Assembly (NCBI RefSeq): GCF_000307265.1
Contig: NZ_DF158896.1
Coordinates: 597,209 to 661,208, forward strand
Reading direction: 5' to 3'
Source: Oscillibacter ruminantium GH1
GTDB taxonomy: Bacteria > Bacillota > Clostridia > Oscillospirales > Oscillospiraceae
DNA length: 64,000 nucleotides
Shown here: piece after piece, positions 16,453 to 24,388 of the stretch
Layout of the letters: every line of letters begins with the position of its first letter
How positions within the stretch are numbered: position 1 is the stretch's first letter
Made by a program: the position numbers and the translations under genes
The notes under the pieces: generated by a model
Database searches by the model: none
The model's input: only the letters and a program-made list of their open reading frames with translations
Told to the model about the DNA's origin: nothing

Positions 16453-17469
16453 ATGCCGGGTATCTCTGTAATCGTCCCTGTGTATCAGGCAAAAAAATAT
16501 GTTGAAAAATGTGTGGAAAGTGTCAAAAACCAGACGTTTTCCGACTGGGAGCTGCTGCTGGTGGACGATGGCTGCACAGACGGCTCGTCGCTTTTGTGCG
16601 ACCAGTGCGCCGCCGGGGATGGCCGTATCCGGGTGTTCCATAAGAAAAAGAACGGCGGCGTCAGCGCTGCGCGTAATCTGGCGCTGGAGGAGGCCAAAGG
16701 CGACTACATCGCGTTTTTGGACGTGGACGACCGGTATGAGAGCCAATGTCTGGAGATTATGTGGAACCTGCGGCTCCAATCGGACGCCGACAGCGCGGCC
16801 TGCGCCCATCTGAACCTGTGGAGTGACGGGACGAAGCAGGCGGAGCTGACGCTTCCCGCCGGTGTATATGACGCGGCGGGCATCCAAGAGGGCATTGTGG
16901 GTCCTCTGCTGGGCGACCGGCTCACGCAGCCGGTGTTCAACGGCTTTATCTGGCGGTTCCTGTTTTCTCGGGAAATTCTGCGTAAGGCCCATATCACCTT
17001 TGAGGGTGCGTATCTGGAGGACGAGTTGTTTTTGATGGAGTATTTCTGCCACGCCCAAAAACTTGCCGTGACGGAACAGCCCCTCTATCGCTATTTCCAC
17101 AACCCTTCCTCCGCCACCCACAAGTACATGGCGGACTTTATGCAGGTCTTCGGGCGTTTTATGGAGCGGAAAGAGGAGCTGGTGAAGCGAAACGGGCTGG
17201 AATCCCTACGTCCTCAGTGGCGGGAGAATTCCAACTGGGCAGGTCTTTTGATCGCCATCGGCAATGAGTACGCCCGTGGAAACGAGAAGCCCGTCCGGCA
17301 AAAGCAGCGGGCGGTGCAGGCCCTATGCCAGCGCCCCGAGATGGCGAAGGCCATTGAAACGCTGACGCCCGAGGGCGTGTCGTCCAACAAGCAGCTGGTG
17401 GTCAAGCTGGTGAAGGGAAAGCATTTCTTCACGCTGACCCAAATGTACCGTCTGAAAAACGGCATCTGA
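16453..17469 (+). CDS. family 2 glycosyltransferase
   Basis: 338 residues. The GT-A fold is clear: S-V-I-V-P-V-Y-Q-A at the start, V-D-D-G-C-T-D-G-S for nucleotide-sugar binding, G-G-V-S-A-A-R-N and the D-V-D-D metal site near residue 94, then the E-D-E-L catalytic-region acid near 193. It should transfer a sugar from an NDP donor to a cell-surface glycan at the cytoplasmic face. ATG 16453 has AAGGAGTGG upstream; the frame from 16414 has no ribosome site. The O-antigen ligase family gene begins 21 bases later, supporting a surface-polysaccharide role. Confidence 0.9.
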   Translation: MPGISVIVPVYQAKKYVEKCVESVKNQTFSDWELLLVDDGCTDGSSLLCDQCAAGDGRIRVFHKKKNGGVSAARNLALEEAKGDYIAFLDVDDRYESQCLEIMWNLRLQSDADSAACAHLNLWSDGTKQAELTLPAGVYDAAGIQEGIVGPLLGDRLTQPVFNGFIWRFLFSREILRKAHITFEGAYLEDELFLMEYFCHAQKLAVTEQPLYRYFHNPSSATHKYMADFMQVFGRFMERKEELVKRNGLESLRPQWRENSNWAGLLIAIGNEYARGNEKPVRQKQRAVQALCQRPEMAKAIETLTPEGVSSNKQLVVKLVKGKHFFTLTQMYRLKNGI

Positions 17470-17490
17470 AGAAACGGGGAAAGTTTATCC

Positions 17491-19026
17491 ATGTTTTCCA
17501 TTCAAGAAAGTACTCTTTTTGCTTTCTGGACAGCGCTGTGCGCGGTCTATGAGGAAAGTGCGCTCCACCGCTTTTTGGCGGCGGCGGGCCGCTGGTGCAA
17601 CCGGCAGATTGATTCGTCCCGGATTCTGGCCGTTTTGTGCCGGGAGGGGGCCGTGGCCCGGGCGTGGGACGGAAGTCTCACCTGCCGGGGACTGAGCTTT
17701 TTGGTCAACCTGCCCGGAAATCTGCTCCACCGATTATATACTGCGTTTTCGCGGCAGTTCGATCAGAGCATGTTTGCGTCTCTGGCGTTTGCCATGGGGC
17801 ATGAGACAGCCATCGGAGAATCTTGGGTTATCATGGCTCTGTGGGTCATCCCTTTTGAGCGGTGGAACAACGCCTATAATCTGCTGGGCTTCGCGGCTCT
17901 GCTGCTGTTGTTTTACGCTGGGTCCATGCGCCGATACGAGACGTTCCGGCTGGATGTGAAGTCCGTGGGTCCCTATGCGGCGGGCATGTTTCTGGCAGTG
18001 GTGCTGGGCGTGGTCCTGTCCGCGTATCCCAGTCTCTCTGCCCGTTTTTTAATGTATCATACTGTGTGCCTTCTGTGCGTATTGGTGACGGTGAGCGCCG
18101 TTCGGAACGCGGACGATCTCAAGCGCCTTGCCGCCGGAGGAAGCGTGGTGGTTCTGGTTTCGTCGCTGTACGCGGTGTATCAGCGCATTCAGGGCGTGGA
18201 GATCAACAAGTCCTATGTGGATTTGGACGCGAACGCCGGAATGCCGGGGCGGGTGGAGTCCTTTTTCGATAACCCCAACACCTTTGCCCAAGTGCTGATT
18301 TTGTTGCTGCCCATCGTGCTGGGCCTGATGCTGTGCGCGAAGCGGCCAATTTTCAAGCTGATTGCTGCCGGTATTTTTGTCGTGGGCGCCGGAGCGCTGG
18401 GCATGACCTATTCCCGGGCCAGCTGGGTGGGCATTGCCTGCGCCATGGCCGTGGCGGTGTTTTTGTGGAAACCGAAGATGATCCCGCTGTTCATCATCGG
18501 GTGTCTGCTGGCGATTCCTCTGCTGCCAAGCAGCATTCTCAACCGCGTTTTGTCCATTACCAATACCTCGGACAGTTCCACCTCCAGCCGTGTTCCCCTC
18601 TATCAGGCGGCCGTTGCCACGATTGAACGGGCCCCCGTCACCGGCGCGGGACTGGGCACTGCCGCTGTGCAGGCGTTTATCAAGGAGAACAACCTCTACC
18701 ACGCGAAGGCCCCCTTTGTCCATGCCCACAATATTTATTTGCAGATTTGGATTGAGGCGGGACTGCTGGGGATTGTGTCCTTTGTGGGGGCAATGCTGCT
18801 GAATATTAAAAACGCGGCCCGGGCCGTGCGTCACTGCGGCGATTCCGCCGCCCGCACGCTTACCTGCGCCGCCGCGTCCGCTCTTTGCGGAATGCTGGTC
18901 TGCGGTCTTGCGGACTACCCTTGGAACTATCCCAGAGTCATGAGCATCTTCTGGTTTGTCTTTGCGCTGTGCATTGCCGGAACGAAGCTGTGCCGCCAGT
19001 CTGAACAAGAGGAGGAAAGCCGGTGA
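17491..19026 (+). CDS. O-antigen ligase/polymerase family membrane protein
   Basis: 511 residues with a hydrophilic N-terminal stretch of about 90 residues followed by ten or more membrane segments. The Wzy_C/WaaL signatures are visible: T-Y-S-R-A-S-W-V-G near residue 306 and H-A-H-N-I-Y-L-Q-I-W-I-E-A-G-L-L-G near 411, the large outside loop and catalytic-histidine region of O-antigen ligase-like proteins. In Gram-positive bacteria such proteins polymerise or attach surface polysaccharides or glycosylate proteins. It overlaps the TSUP gene by 4 bases (GTGA). Confidence 0.85.
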   Translation: MFSIQESTLFAFWTALCAVYEESALHRFLAAAGRWCNRQIDSSRILAVLCREGAVARAWDGSLTCRGLSFLVNLPGNLLHRLYTAFSRQFDQSMFASLAFAMGHETAIGESWVIMALWVIPFERWNNAYNLLGFAALLLLFYAGSMRRYETFRLDVKSVGPYAAGMFLAVVLGVVLSAYPSLSARFLMYHTVCLLCVLVTVSAVRNADDLKRLAAGGSVVVLVSSLYAVYQRIQGVEINKSYVDLDANAGMPGRVESFFDNPNTFAQVLILLLPIVLGLMLCAKRPIFKLIAAGIFVVGAGALGMTYSRASWVGIACAMAVAVFLWKPKMIPLFIIGCLLAIPLLPSSILNRVLSITNTSDSSTSSRVPLYQAAVATIERAPVTGAGLGTAAVQAFIKENNLYHAKAPFVHAHNIYLQIWIEAGLLGIVSFVGAMLLNIKNAARAVRHCGDSAARTLTCAAASALCGMLVCGLADYPWNYPRVMSIFWFVFALCIAGTKLCRQSEQEEESR

Positions 19027-19790
19027 CAGAGCAGCTTTTGCAGTTTCTAATCGTCTGCCCGCTGGTGTTTCTGGCAGGATTTGTGGATGCGATTGCCGGG
19101 GGTGGGGGACTGATCTCCCTGCCGGCCTATCTCATCACAGGGCTTCCGGTTCATAACGCCATCGCCACCAACAAGACCTCCTCCGCGATGGGCACCGCCA
19201 TTGCCACGCTGCGGTATGCCCGCAGCGGCTACATCCCCTGGCGGGAGGCATCCGCCGGGATTGTTTTCGCTCTGGTTGGCTCTACATTGGGGGCCAAGCT
19301 GGCACTGATGCTGAATGACGGCATCTTTCGCATCGTTATGCTGGTGGTCCTGCCGCTCACGGCAATGTACGTCCTGCGGGGCAAGGCCTTGCAGGAGGCG
19401 GAGGAGCGCGAGGCCTATCCGATGCGCAAGACGCTTGTCATCGTGATGGCGGCGGCGCTGCTGATCGGCGTGTACGACGGATTTTACGGTCCCGGGACCG
19501 GCACGTTCCTCATCCTGATTCTCACCGGTGCGGCCCACATGGACCTGCGCAAGGCCAACGGCGTTACCAAGGCCATCAATCTGGCAACCAACGTTGCGGC
19601 GCTGGCGGTCTATCTGCTGAACGGAAAGGTGCTGCTTCCGCTGGGGCTGACGGCGGGCGTATTCAGTATTGCCGGAAACTACATTGGCGCGCGATTCTTC
19701 TCCAGTAAGGGAGCAAAGTCTGTAAAACCTGTGATTTTAATTGTGCTGACCATCTTTTTTGTTCGAGAGCTGCTTCAGATTCTGGGGTGA
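19023..19790 (+). CDS. TSUP family (TauE/SafE) membrane exporter
   Basis: 255 residues with about eight hydrophobic segments. The TauE/SafE repeat signature G-F-V-D-A-I-A-G-G-G-G-L-I-S-L-P and A-T-N-K-T-S-S-A in the first half, and the matching G-F-Y-G-P-G-T-G-T-F and K-A-N-G-V-T-K-A-I-N-L-A-T-N in the second, are clear. The family exports sulfite, sulfoacetate or other small organosulfur or anionic compounds; substrate is unknown here. The GTG start overlaps the preceding stop, so it is translationally coupled to a polysaccharide gene with no obvious functional link. Confidence 0.88.
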   Translation: MTEQLLQFLIVCPLVFLAGFVDAIAGGGGLISLPAYLITGLPVHNAIATNKTSSAMGTAIATLRYARSGYIPWREASAGIVFALVGSTLGAKLALMLNDGIFRIVMLVVLPLTAMYVLRGKALQEAEEREAYPMRKTLVIVMAAALLIGVYDGFYGPGTGTFLILILTGAAHMDLRKANGVTKAINLATNVAALAVYLLNGKVLLPLGLTAGVFSIAGNYIGARFFSSKGAKSVKPVILIVLTIFFVRELLQILG

Positions 19791-20282
19791 CGACGAAAGA
19801 ACCGGAGCGCCGCGGCCCGCACAACGGACCGCGGCGCTTGACGCATTGCCGTCCGTGGGAGACGTGCTCCCCCCTGCGGCGAGGACTCCGATTCCTGCGG
19901 GCGGCTCATCCTCTCTCGCAGAACCACTTTTTTCGTGGAGAAACGGGGAATGAAAGCCTTGCGCCGCTCCATGGATAACTCCCTCCGAAACGGATGGGGG
20001 ATGCGAAAAAACTGCGATTCCACACAGAGTTGCGGCATATGGATACAGGGTAACCAGTTTATCATCACCGCTGCGTCTGCGGCGCGCATACGCGGAGAAG
20101 AGACAGCGTGAAAAAATTTTACGCGAACCCTTGTGGGGTAATATGCAGGGCGATTCGTTCACGTTGCTCAGTACCGTCCCAATGCACAAAAAATCACCTT
20201 ATCATTTCTCTGCTTCGCGTGATGAGGTGCGTACTTCCATTAAAATCTGTGCCGGCGCGAAGCGGCGGAATGGGTGATTTTT
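19791..20282. other. 492-base region without a supported gene
   Basis: The first 50 bases hold a GC-rich hairpin AGCGCCGCGG / CCGCGGCGCT (about 19807-19840) lacking a proper T-run. Short open frames exist on both strands (54 codons from 19949, longer ones on the minus strand), but none has a ribosome site or recognisable product. I saw no T-box or riboswitch core before cysK. It could contain the cysK promoter and a dispersed intergenic repeat, but neither is shown. Confidence 0.5.
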
Positions 20283-21212
20283 ATGAAAATCTACAACAGC
20301 GTGGAGGAACTGATCGGCGGTACGCCGCTGGTACGGCTGCACAGCGTAGAATCCCGATACGGTCTGGATGTGGTGCTGCTGGCAAAGCTGGAGCGGTCCA
20401 ATCCGGCAGGGAGCGCAAAGGATCGAGTGGCGGTGCAGATTATCCGGACGGCGGAGCAGTCCGGAAAATTGGCTTCCGGAGGTACCATTATCGAGCCTAC
20501 CTCCGGCAACACCGGCATCGGTCTTGCCGCAGTGGGCGCGGCAAAGGGCTATCATGTGATTTTGACCATGCCGGAGACAATGAGCGTGGAACGGCAGGCG
20601 CTGATCCGGGCCTATGGCGCGGAGATCGTCTTAACTCCCGGAGGCGAAGGCATGTCCGGAGCGGTGAAAAAAGCGGAGGAGCTGCAAAAAACCATGCCGG
20701 GCAGTATTTTGGGCGGTCAGTTCGATAATCCGGCCAATCCCGAAGCCCACTATTGTACCACCGGCCCCGAGATCTGGGCGGACACCGACGGGCAGGTGGA
20801 CGTGTTTGTGGCGGGGGTTGGTACCGGAGGAACCATCAGCGGAGCTGGGAAATATCTCAAGGAACAAAACCCGAATGTGCAGGTGGTGGCTGTGGAACCG
20901 GCCCGGTCCCCGCTGTTGAGCGAAGGCCACGCGGGACCTCACGGTTTGCAGGGGATCGGCGCGAACTTTGTGCCGGGGAATCTGGATCGGGCACTGCTGG
21001 ACGAGATTCTGCCGGTGGGAGATGAGGACGCCTACACTTTGGGCCGGGAGCTGGCAGGAAGCGAGGGATTGCTGGTGGGCATTACCTCCGGTGCGGCGGT
21101 TTGGGCTGCAATTGAGCTTGCCAAGCGCCCGGAAAACCGAGGCAAGACCATTGTGGCGCTGCTGCCGGACTCTGGCGAGCGGTATCTCTCCACACCCATG
21201 TTTCAGAGCTGA
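20283..21212 (+). CDS. cysK: O-acetylserine sulfhydrylase (cysteine synthase A)
   Basis: 309 residues, PLP fold type II, normal length. It makes cysteine from O-acetylserine and sulfide. The PLP lysine is K46 in P-A-G-S-A-K-D-R, the substrate loop is P-T-S-G-N-T-G-I-G, and the phosphate loop is G-V-G-T-G-G-T-I-S-G. The C-terminal P-D-S-G-E-R-Y-L-S-T is typical of CysK. I chose ATG 20283; GTG 20274 is also in frame, and the ribosome site (GGGTGA) is weak for either. A terminator follows. Confidence 0.95.
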   Translation: MKIYNSVEELIGGTPLVRLHSVESRYGLDVVLLAKLERSNPAGSAKDRVAVQIIRTAEQSGKLASGGTIIEPTSGNTGIGLAAVGAAKGYHVILTMPETMSVERQALIRAYGAEIVLTPGGEGMSGAVKKAEELQKTMPGSILGGQFDNPANPEAHYCTTGPEIWADTDGQVDVFVAGVGTGGTISGAGKYLKEQNPNVQVVAVEPARSPLLSEGHAGPHGLQGIGANFVPGNLDRALLDEILPVGDEDAYTLGRELAGSEGLLVGITSGAAVWAAIELAKRPENRGKTIVALLPDSGERYLSTPMFQS

Positions 21213-21253
21213 GTCACTGTGAATTGTCCCCGATGTGTTTGTTCAGGCAAAGA

Positions 21254-21290
21254 AGCGGTCCCGCTCCAAGGTGAGTGGGACCGCTTTTTG
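21254..21290 (+). terminator. terminator after cysK
   Basis: 13-base stem AGCGGTCCCGCTC / GAGTGGGACCGCT (21254-21266, 21273-21285; one G-T pair) with TTTT following. Confidence 0.85.
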
Positions 21291-21332
21291 GGCTTTTCCC
21301 CAGAGTGTTCCAGCACTTCCATCTTTTGCGGG

Positions 21333-21361
21333 TTGTAACTTTTTGTAACTTCCTGTATGCT
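21333..21361 (+). promoter_or_regulatory. candidate promoter of the SleB-like hydrolase gene
   Basis: TTGTAA (21333-21338), 17-base spacer, TATGCT (21356-21361). The -35 overlaps a tandem TTGTAACTT/TGTAACTT repeat, which may be a regulator site. Confidence 0.5.
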
Positions 21362-21448
21362 TTTTGTAGGAATTCCCATGGAAATAGAGAAACGTGTCCA
21401 AAAGTGGGAGTTTCCGCTTTTGGGCCTGATACAGAAAGGACGAAAAGG

Positions 21449-22246
21449 ATGAGAAAACGTGGAATCACGACCGGGCTGCTGGCGGCGGCACTGACGCTGG
21501 GCGCAGTCGTCCCTGCTGCCGCAGCGGAGCGGACGGTGCCGGTACAGGTGGACGGCGCAGTGCTGGACACGGTTAATTATCTGGACAGCGGCGTGACTTA
21601 TGTGCCCCTACGAGCGCTGCTGGATGCTTTCGGCGGCTGGGAAGTCCGTTGGGACTCGGAGACGAAAGCAGCTGTGGCCGTTGCCGGAACAACCCGTTTG
21701 TCGGCGGACCCAACCGCCGACACCATCACGGTGAACGGGCATACATACAACGGAAACGTGAGCGTGCGGTCCGGGCGGACCTATGTGCCTCTGCGGCTCG
21801 CCGCCACGGTCTGCGGCGCAGGCGTGGTGTGGGACAGAGTGCTGGGCGGCGCGGCGGTAACATCTCCTGATGCTGCGTATGATGCGGAGGATTTGTACTG
21901 GTTGTCCCGCATCATCAGCGCCGAGAGTCAGGGCGAACCGCTGGAGGGCCAGATTGCCGTGGGCAATGTGGTGCTGAACCGGGTGGATTCCGCCGAGTTC
22001 CCGAATTCCATTCGGGAGGTGGTGTTTGACGCCAAGGATGGCGTCCAGTTTGAACCGGTGAGCAACGGAACGGTCTATAACGATCCGACGGACTCCGCTG
22101 TGAAGGCGGCAAAAATGGTGCTGGACGGGGCGGAGACAGTGGGCTCCTGTTTGTATTTTTATGCGCCCGCCCTGTCGAAAGGTCTGTGGGTGAACGCCAA
22201 TCGAAATTATTTCACCACCATCGGCTGTCACCGATTCTACCTCTAA
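21449..22246 (+). CDS. secreted cell-wall hydrolase, copper-amine-oxidase-N domain plus SleB-like hydrolase domain
   Basis: 265 residues. A signal peptide (about residues 1-27, ending A-A-A-A) is followed by a copper-amine-oxidase N-terminal-like domain (about 30-130; repeated T-Y-V-P-L-R-A/L segments), a common wall-associated module in Clostridia. The C-terminal domain (about 145-265) is of the SleB/CwlJ Hydrolase_2 type: S-R-I-I-S-A-E-S-Q-G-E-P with the catalytic glutamate, G-Q-I-A-V-G-N-V-V-L-N-R, and the terminal G-C-H-R-F-Y. Relatives cleave spore cortex or vegetative peptidoglycan. ATG 21449 is preceded by GAAAGGACG; the longer frame from 21275 runs through the terminator. Confidence 0.85.
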   Translation: MRKRGITTGLLAAALTLGAVVPAAAAERTVPVQVDGAVLDTVNYLDSGVTYVPLRALLDAFGGWEVRWDSETKAAVAVAGTTRLSADPTADTITVNGHTYNGNVSVRSGRTYVPLRLAATVCGAGVVWDRVLGGAAVTSPDAAYDAEDLYWLSRIISAESQGEPLEGQIAVGNVVLNRVDSAEFPNSIREVVFDAKDGVQFEPVSNGTVYNDPTDSAVKAAKMVLDGAETVGSCLYFYAPALSKGLWVNANRNYFTTIGCHRFYL

Positions 22247-22308
22247 TTGACTTTTTTCCGCTTGGGGACTATGATAAAAGCAATATTATAAAAAGGAGCC
22301 TTTGTGCC

Positions 22309-23103
22309 ATGCTGTTTTCAAAACACCCCAGAACGGTTTACGCCAATGCCCCCGCCCACGAGGTGATCTGCCAGTTCCGCTTTCCCACGATCCTCTCGAT
22401 CAACGACACGGAGCCTGCGGCGTTTCAAGATGCGATCCGTGAGGATTTTCCTCAGTTCATTCGGCGCGAGGATGTGGTCCCCCCGCAGATGGCGGGGATG
22501 GGCGGCCCGAATCCGCAGATCAAGCAGCAAAAGCCGGTGACCAACTATCATTTTGTCTCTGCCGACAACCTGTGGAAGATCAACCTGACCCAGAACTTTA
22601 TCGCCCTGTCCACCCTGCGCTATACCGGGTGGGAGGAATTTGCCAGCGAGTTGGACAAGCCCCTTGCGGAGTTCATCCGCATTTATAAGCCCGCCTATTT
22701 TGAACGGGTGGGACTGCGGTATGTGAACATCATCTCCCGGGAGAAGCTGAGTCTGCGGGACAGCGCGTGGAAAGAGCTGATCGCTCCGGCGTACCTCGGC
22801 GCCATGGCGGAGGAGGACGTGCGGGAGGAAGATGTGCTGAACAGCGCGGTGGATATTCAGTGCAAGCTGGACTCCAGCTGCGCGGCAAAGGTCCACGCCG
22901 GACCGGGCCGTCTGCGGCAGAATCGGCCCGACGCGCCGCAGGACACGGAGGTCAAGTTTATTTTGGATATGGATTTGTCCATGGGCGGACAGGTGAGCTG
23001 CAATCTCTCTGCCGGCGGGCTGGAAACGCTTCATGCCCACGCAACAAAGCTGTTCGAGGGCGCGATTACGGACGCTTTGCGCACGGCGATGCAACCGGAA
23101 TAA
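22309..23103 (+). CDS. TIGR04255 family protein
   Basis: 264 residues, cytoplasmic with no signal peptide. Features of the sporadically distributed TIGR04255 family are present: the opening E-V-I-C-Q-F-R-F-P near residue 20, the Y-F-E-R-V-G-L-R-Y-V-N segment near 127, and the C-terminal G-L-E-T-L-H-A-H-A-T-K-L-F-E region. No molecular function is established for this family, which appears patchily in bacteria and archaea. ATG 22309 has AAAGGAGCC upstream. It stands alone between the hydrolase gene and a strong terminator. Confidence 0.75.
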   Translation: MLFSKHPRTVYANAPAHEVICQFRFPTILSINDTEPAAFQDAIREDFPQFIRREDVVPPQMAGMGGPNPQIKQQKPVTNYHFVSADNLWKINLTQNFIALSTLRYTGWEEFASELDKPLAEFIRIYKPAYFERVGLRYVNIISREKLSLRDSAWKELIAPAYLGAMAEEDVREEDVLNSAVDIQCKLDSSCAAKVHAGPGRLRQNRPDAPQDTEVKFILDMDLSMGGQVSCNLSAGGLETLHAHATKLFEGAITDALRTAMQPE

Positions 23104-23142
23104 CCGCAGCCCTCACAGCGCTTTTTGAAATCAGACAAAATG

Positions 23143-23180
23143 CCCCCTGCAAAAGCTCCTTGGCTTTTGCAGGGGGTTTG
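23143..23180. terminator. terminator between TIGR04255 gene and the convergent PadR operon
   Basis: Perfect 14-base inverted repeat CCCCCTGCAAAAGC / GCTTTTGCAGGGGG (23143-23156, 23163-23176) followed by TTTG. Confidence 0.8.
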
Positions 23181-23198
23181 TATGTCTGTTCTTGACGG

Positions 23199-23888
23199 TC
23201 ACAGACAGTTGTCGGCACGGCTCAACAGCTTGGATAGCAGAAGGCTGGCGGCAACCAGTGCCATTCCCACAAAAAAGGGAATGGAAAACAGAACGTAGTC
23301 TTTCAAAAACAGCTTGCAGCAGAGGACTGCGGCGAGAAACGCCCACAGAAGAAGGAAGGAGATCACATTCGCTTTCTTAGAGCTGGGGCGCTTTTGTGCC
23401 AGCGCGGTCTTGCAGATGTGCTGCACAAAGAAGATGGAAAACACGGTAATGGCAACAAAAAAGATGAGATCGCCCAGGGATACAGGGACGGACAGACTGG
23501 GCTGCGGCCCTTTTTTCAGAGCGAAGATCAAGAGGTCGCCGACCTGAGAAATCAAAAGATGGATGCCCACCAAAATCCCAAAGCAATTCAATACGATGGA
23601 AAGAAGCTCTGCCATGCGCTGCCGCCGGGTCTTGTGGGGCACATTTTCCAGAATGCTGTCGCAGAATTGGCGGAAGTCTCCGCCAATCAGAGTTTGTACA
23701 TCCTCGCCCCGTTCCTTTGCGGCAAGAAACATGGAAAGAAGGTCGCGGCGGACGGCCTCGACGTAATAATCGGAGATATCCGCGCCGCGCAGATAACAGA
23801 CCATGTCTGTCATAACGGACTCATACGCGCCGTCCAGTTGCTTATCCAATTCGTTGTTTTCCCGGTTCAGCCGCTTCAGCTCATTCAT
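23199..23888 (-). CDS. DUF1048/HAAS-like membrane protein partnered with PadR
   Basis: 229 residues. The N-terminal third is a charged helical domain (N-E-L-K-R-L-N-R-E-N-N-E-L-D-K near the start; D-V-Q-T-L-I-G-G-D near 70) similar to DUF1048-type proteins encoded after PadR regulators. Four hydrophobic segments follow (about 103-125, 140-160, 175-195, 200-222). The start at 23888 has GGGAGGG upstream and overlaps the PadR stop by 8 bases, so translation is coupled. It is likely an envelope-sensing partner of the regulator; mechanism unknown. Confidence 0.72.
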   Translation of the reverse strand: MNELKRLNRENNELDKQLDGAYESVMTDMVCYLRGADISDYYVEAVRRDLLSMFLAAKERGEDVQTLIGGDFRQFCDSILENVPHKTRRQRMAELLSIVLNCFGILVGIHLLISQVGDLLIFALKKGPQPSLSVPVSLGDLIFFVAITVFSIFFVQHICKTALAQKRPSSKKANVISFLLLWAFLAAVLCCKLFLKDYVLFSIPFFVGMALVAASLLLSKLLSRADNCL

Positions 23889-24210
23889 GCTGTAACCCTC
23901 CCAGTACCGCATCCACTGCGGTTTTTAATTCGCTCCAATTTTCCGAAAACCGAAGAAGCTCTTTTTGTCCCTCTTTTGTCAGGTGAAAATATTTTCGATT
24001 CGGTCCGGAAGTGGACTGGCGATAGACCGCCTCGATTAGTCCGCTTTTTTCAAGACGCAAAAGCAGGGGATAGATGGTTCCCTCTGCAATGTCGGAAAAT
24101 CCGTATGTCTTGAGCCGCTGAGAGATCTCATATCCGTAAGTCTCGCTCTGTCCGATGACTTTCAGAATGCAGCCCTCCAGCGTCCCTTTCAGCATCTGTG
24201 ATGGAATCAC
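23881..24210 (-). CDS. PadR family transcriptional regulator
   Basis: 109 residues. Typical PadR N-terminus I-P-S-Q-M-L-K-G-T-L-E-G-C, then E-T-Y-G-Y-E-I-S-Q-R-L, the recognition-helix segment E-G-T-I-Y-P-L-L-L-R-L-E and the wing N-R-K-Y-F-H-L-T-K-E-G. I chose GTG 24210 because AAAGGAGGT lies six bases upstream; the frame from 24240 would start inside the operator. It heads a two-gene operon with the DUF1048-like membrane protein and probably represses it through the repeats at 24247-24281. Confidence 0.9.
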   Translation of the reverse strand: MIPSQMLKGTLEGCILKVIGQSETYGYEISQRLKTYGFSDIAEGTIYPLLLRLEKSGLIEAVYRQSTSGPNRKYFHLTKEGQKELLRFSENWSELKTAVDAVLGGLQHE

Positions 24211-24246
24211 GCCACGACCTCCTTTTGATGCGGGATACATTTATCA

Positions 24247-24296
24247 TGTATTGCAAGGTACTGGAACATTGTAATGCAAGATACGTGCTTTGTCAA
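24247..24296 (-). promoter_or_regulatory. promoter and probable PadR operator
   Basis: On the reverse strand TTGACA (24291-24296), a 17-base spacer and TACAAT (24268-24273) form a near-consensus promoter. Two 12-base direct repeats, TGTATTGCAAGG (24247-24258) and TGTAATGCAAGA (24270-24281), lie 23 bases apart, one covering the -10 and spacer and one downstream. This spacing puts both on the same DNA face, fitting a PadR dimer pair. Confidence 0.72.
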
Positions 24297-24304
24297 GCGG
24301 TGCG

Positions 24305-24342
24305 CAAAAAAACAGCCCGTGCGGACAGCACGGGCTGTTTTG
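24305..24342 (-). terminator. terminator after icd
   Basis: AAACAGCCCGTGC / GCACGGGCTGTTT perfect inverted repeat (24310-24322, 24328-24340). Read on the minus strand it is followed by a T-run, terminating the aconitase-icd operon. Confidence 0.85.
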
Positions 24343-24388
24343 CGGTAAAGAAACATAAAAAGCGCACAGCACAAAGAGGGAAGGAACC

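Noticed and set aside
20100..20282. Possible T-box or riboswitch upstream of cysK
   Set aside because: No T-box core (AGGGTGG...ACCGCG-like) and no S-box core could be found.
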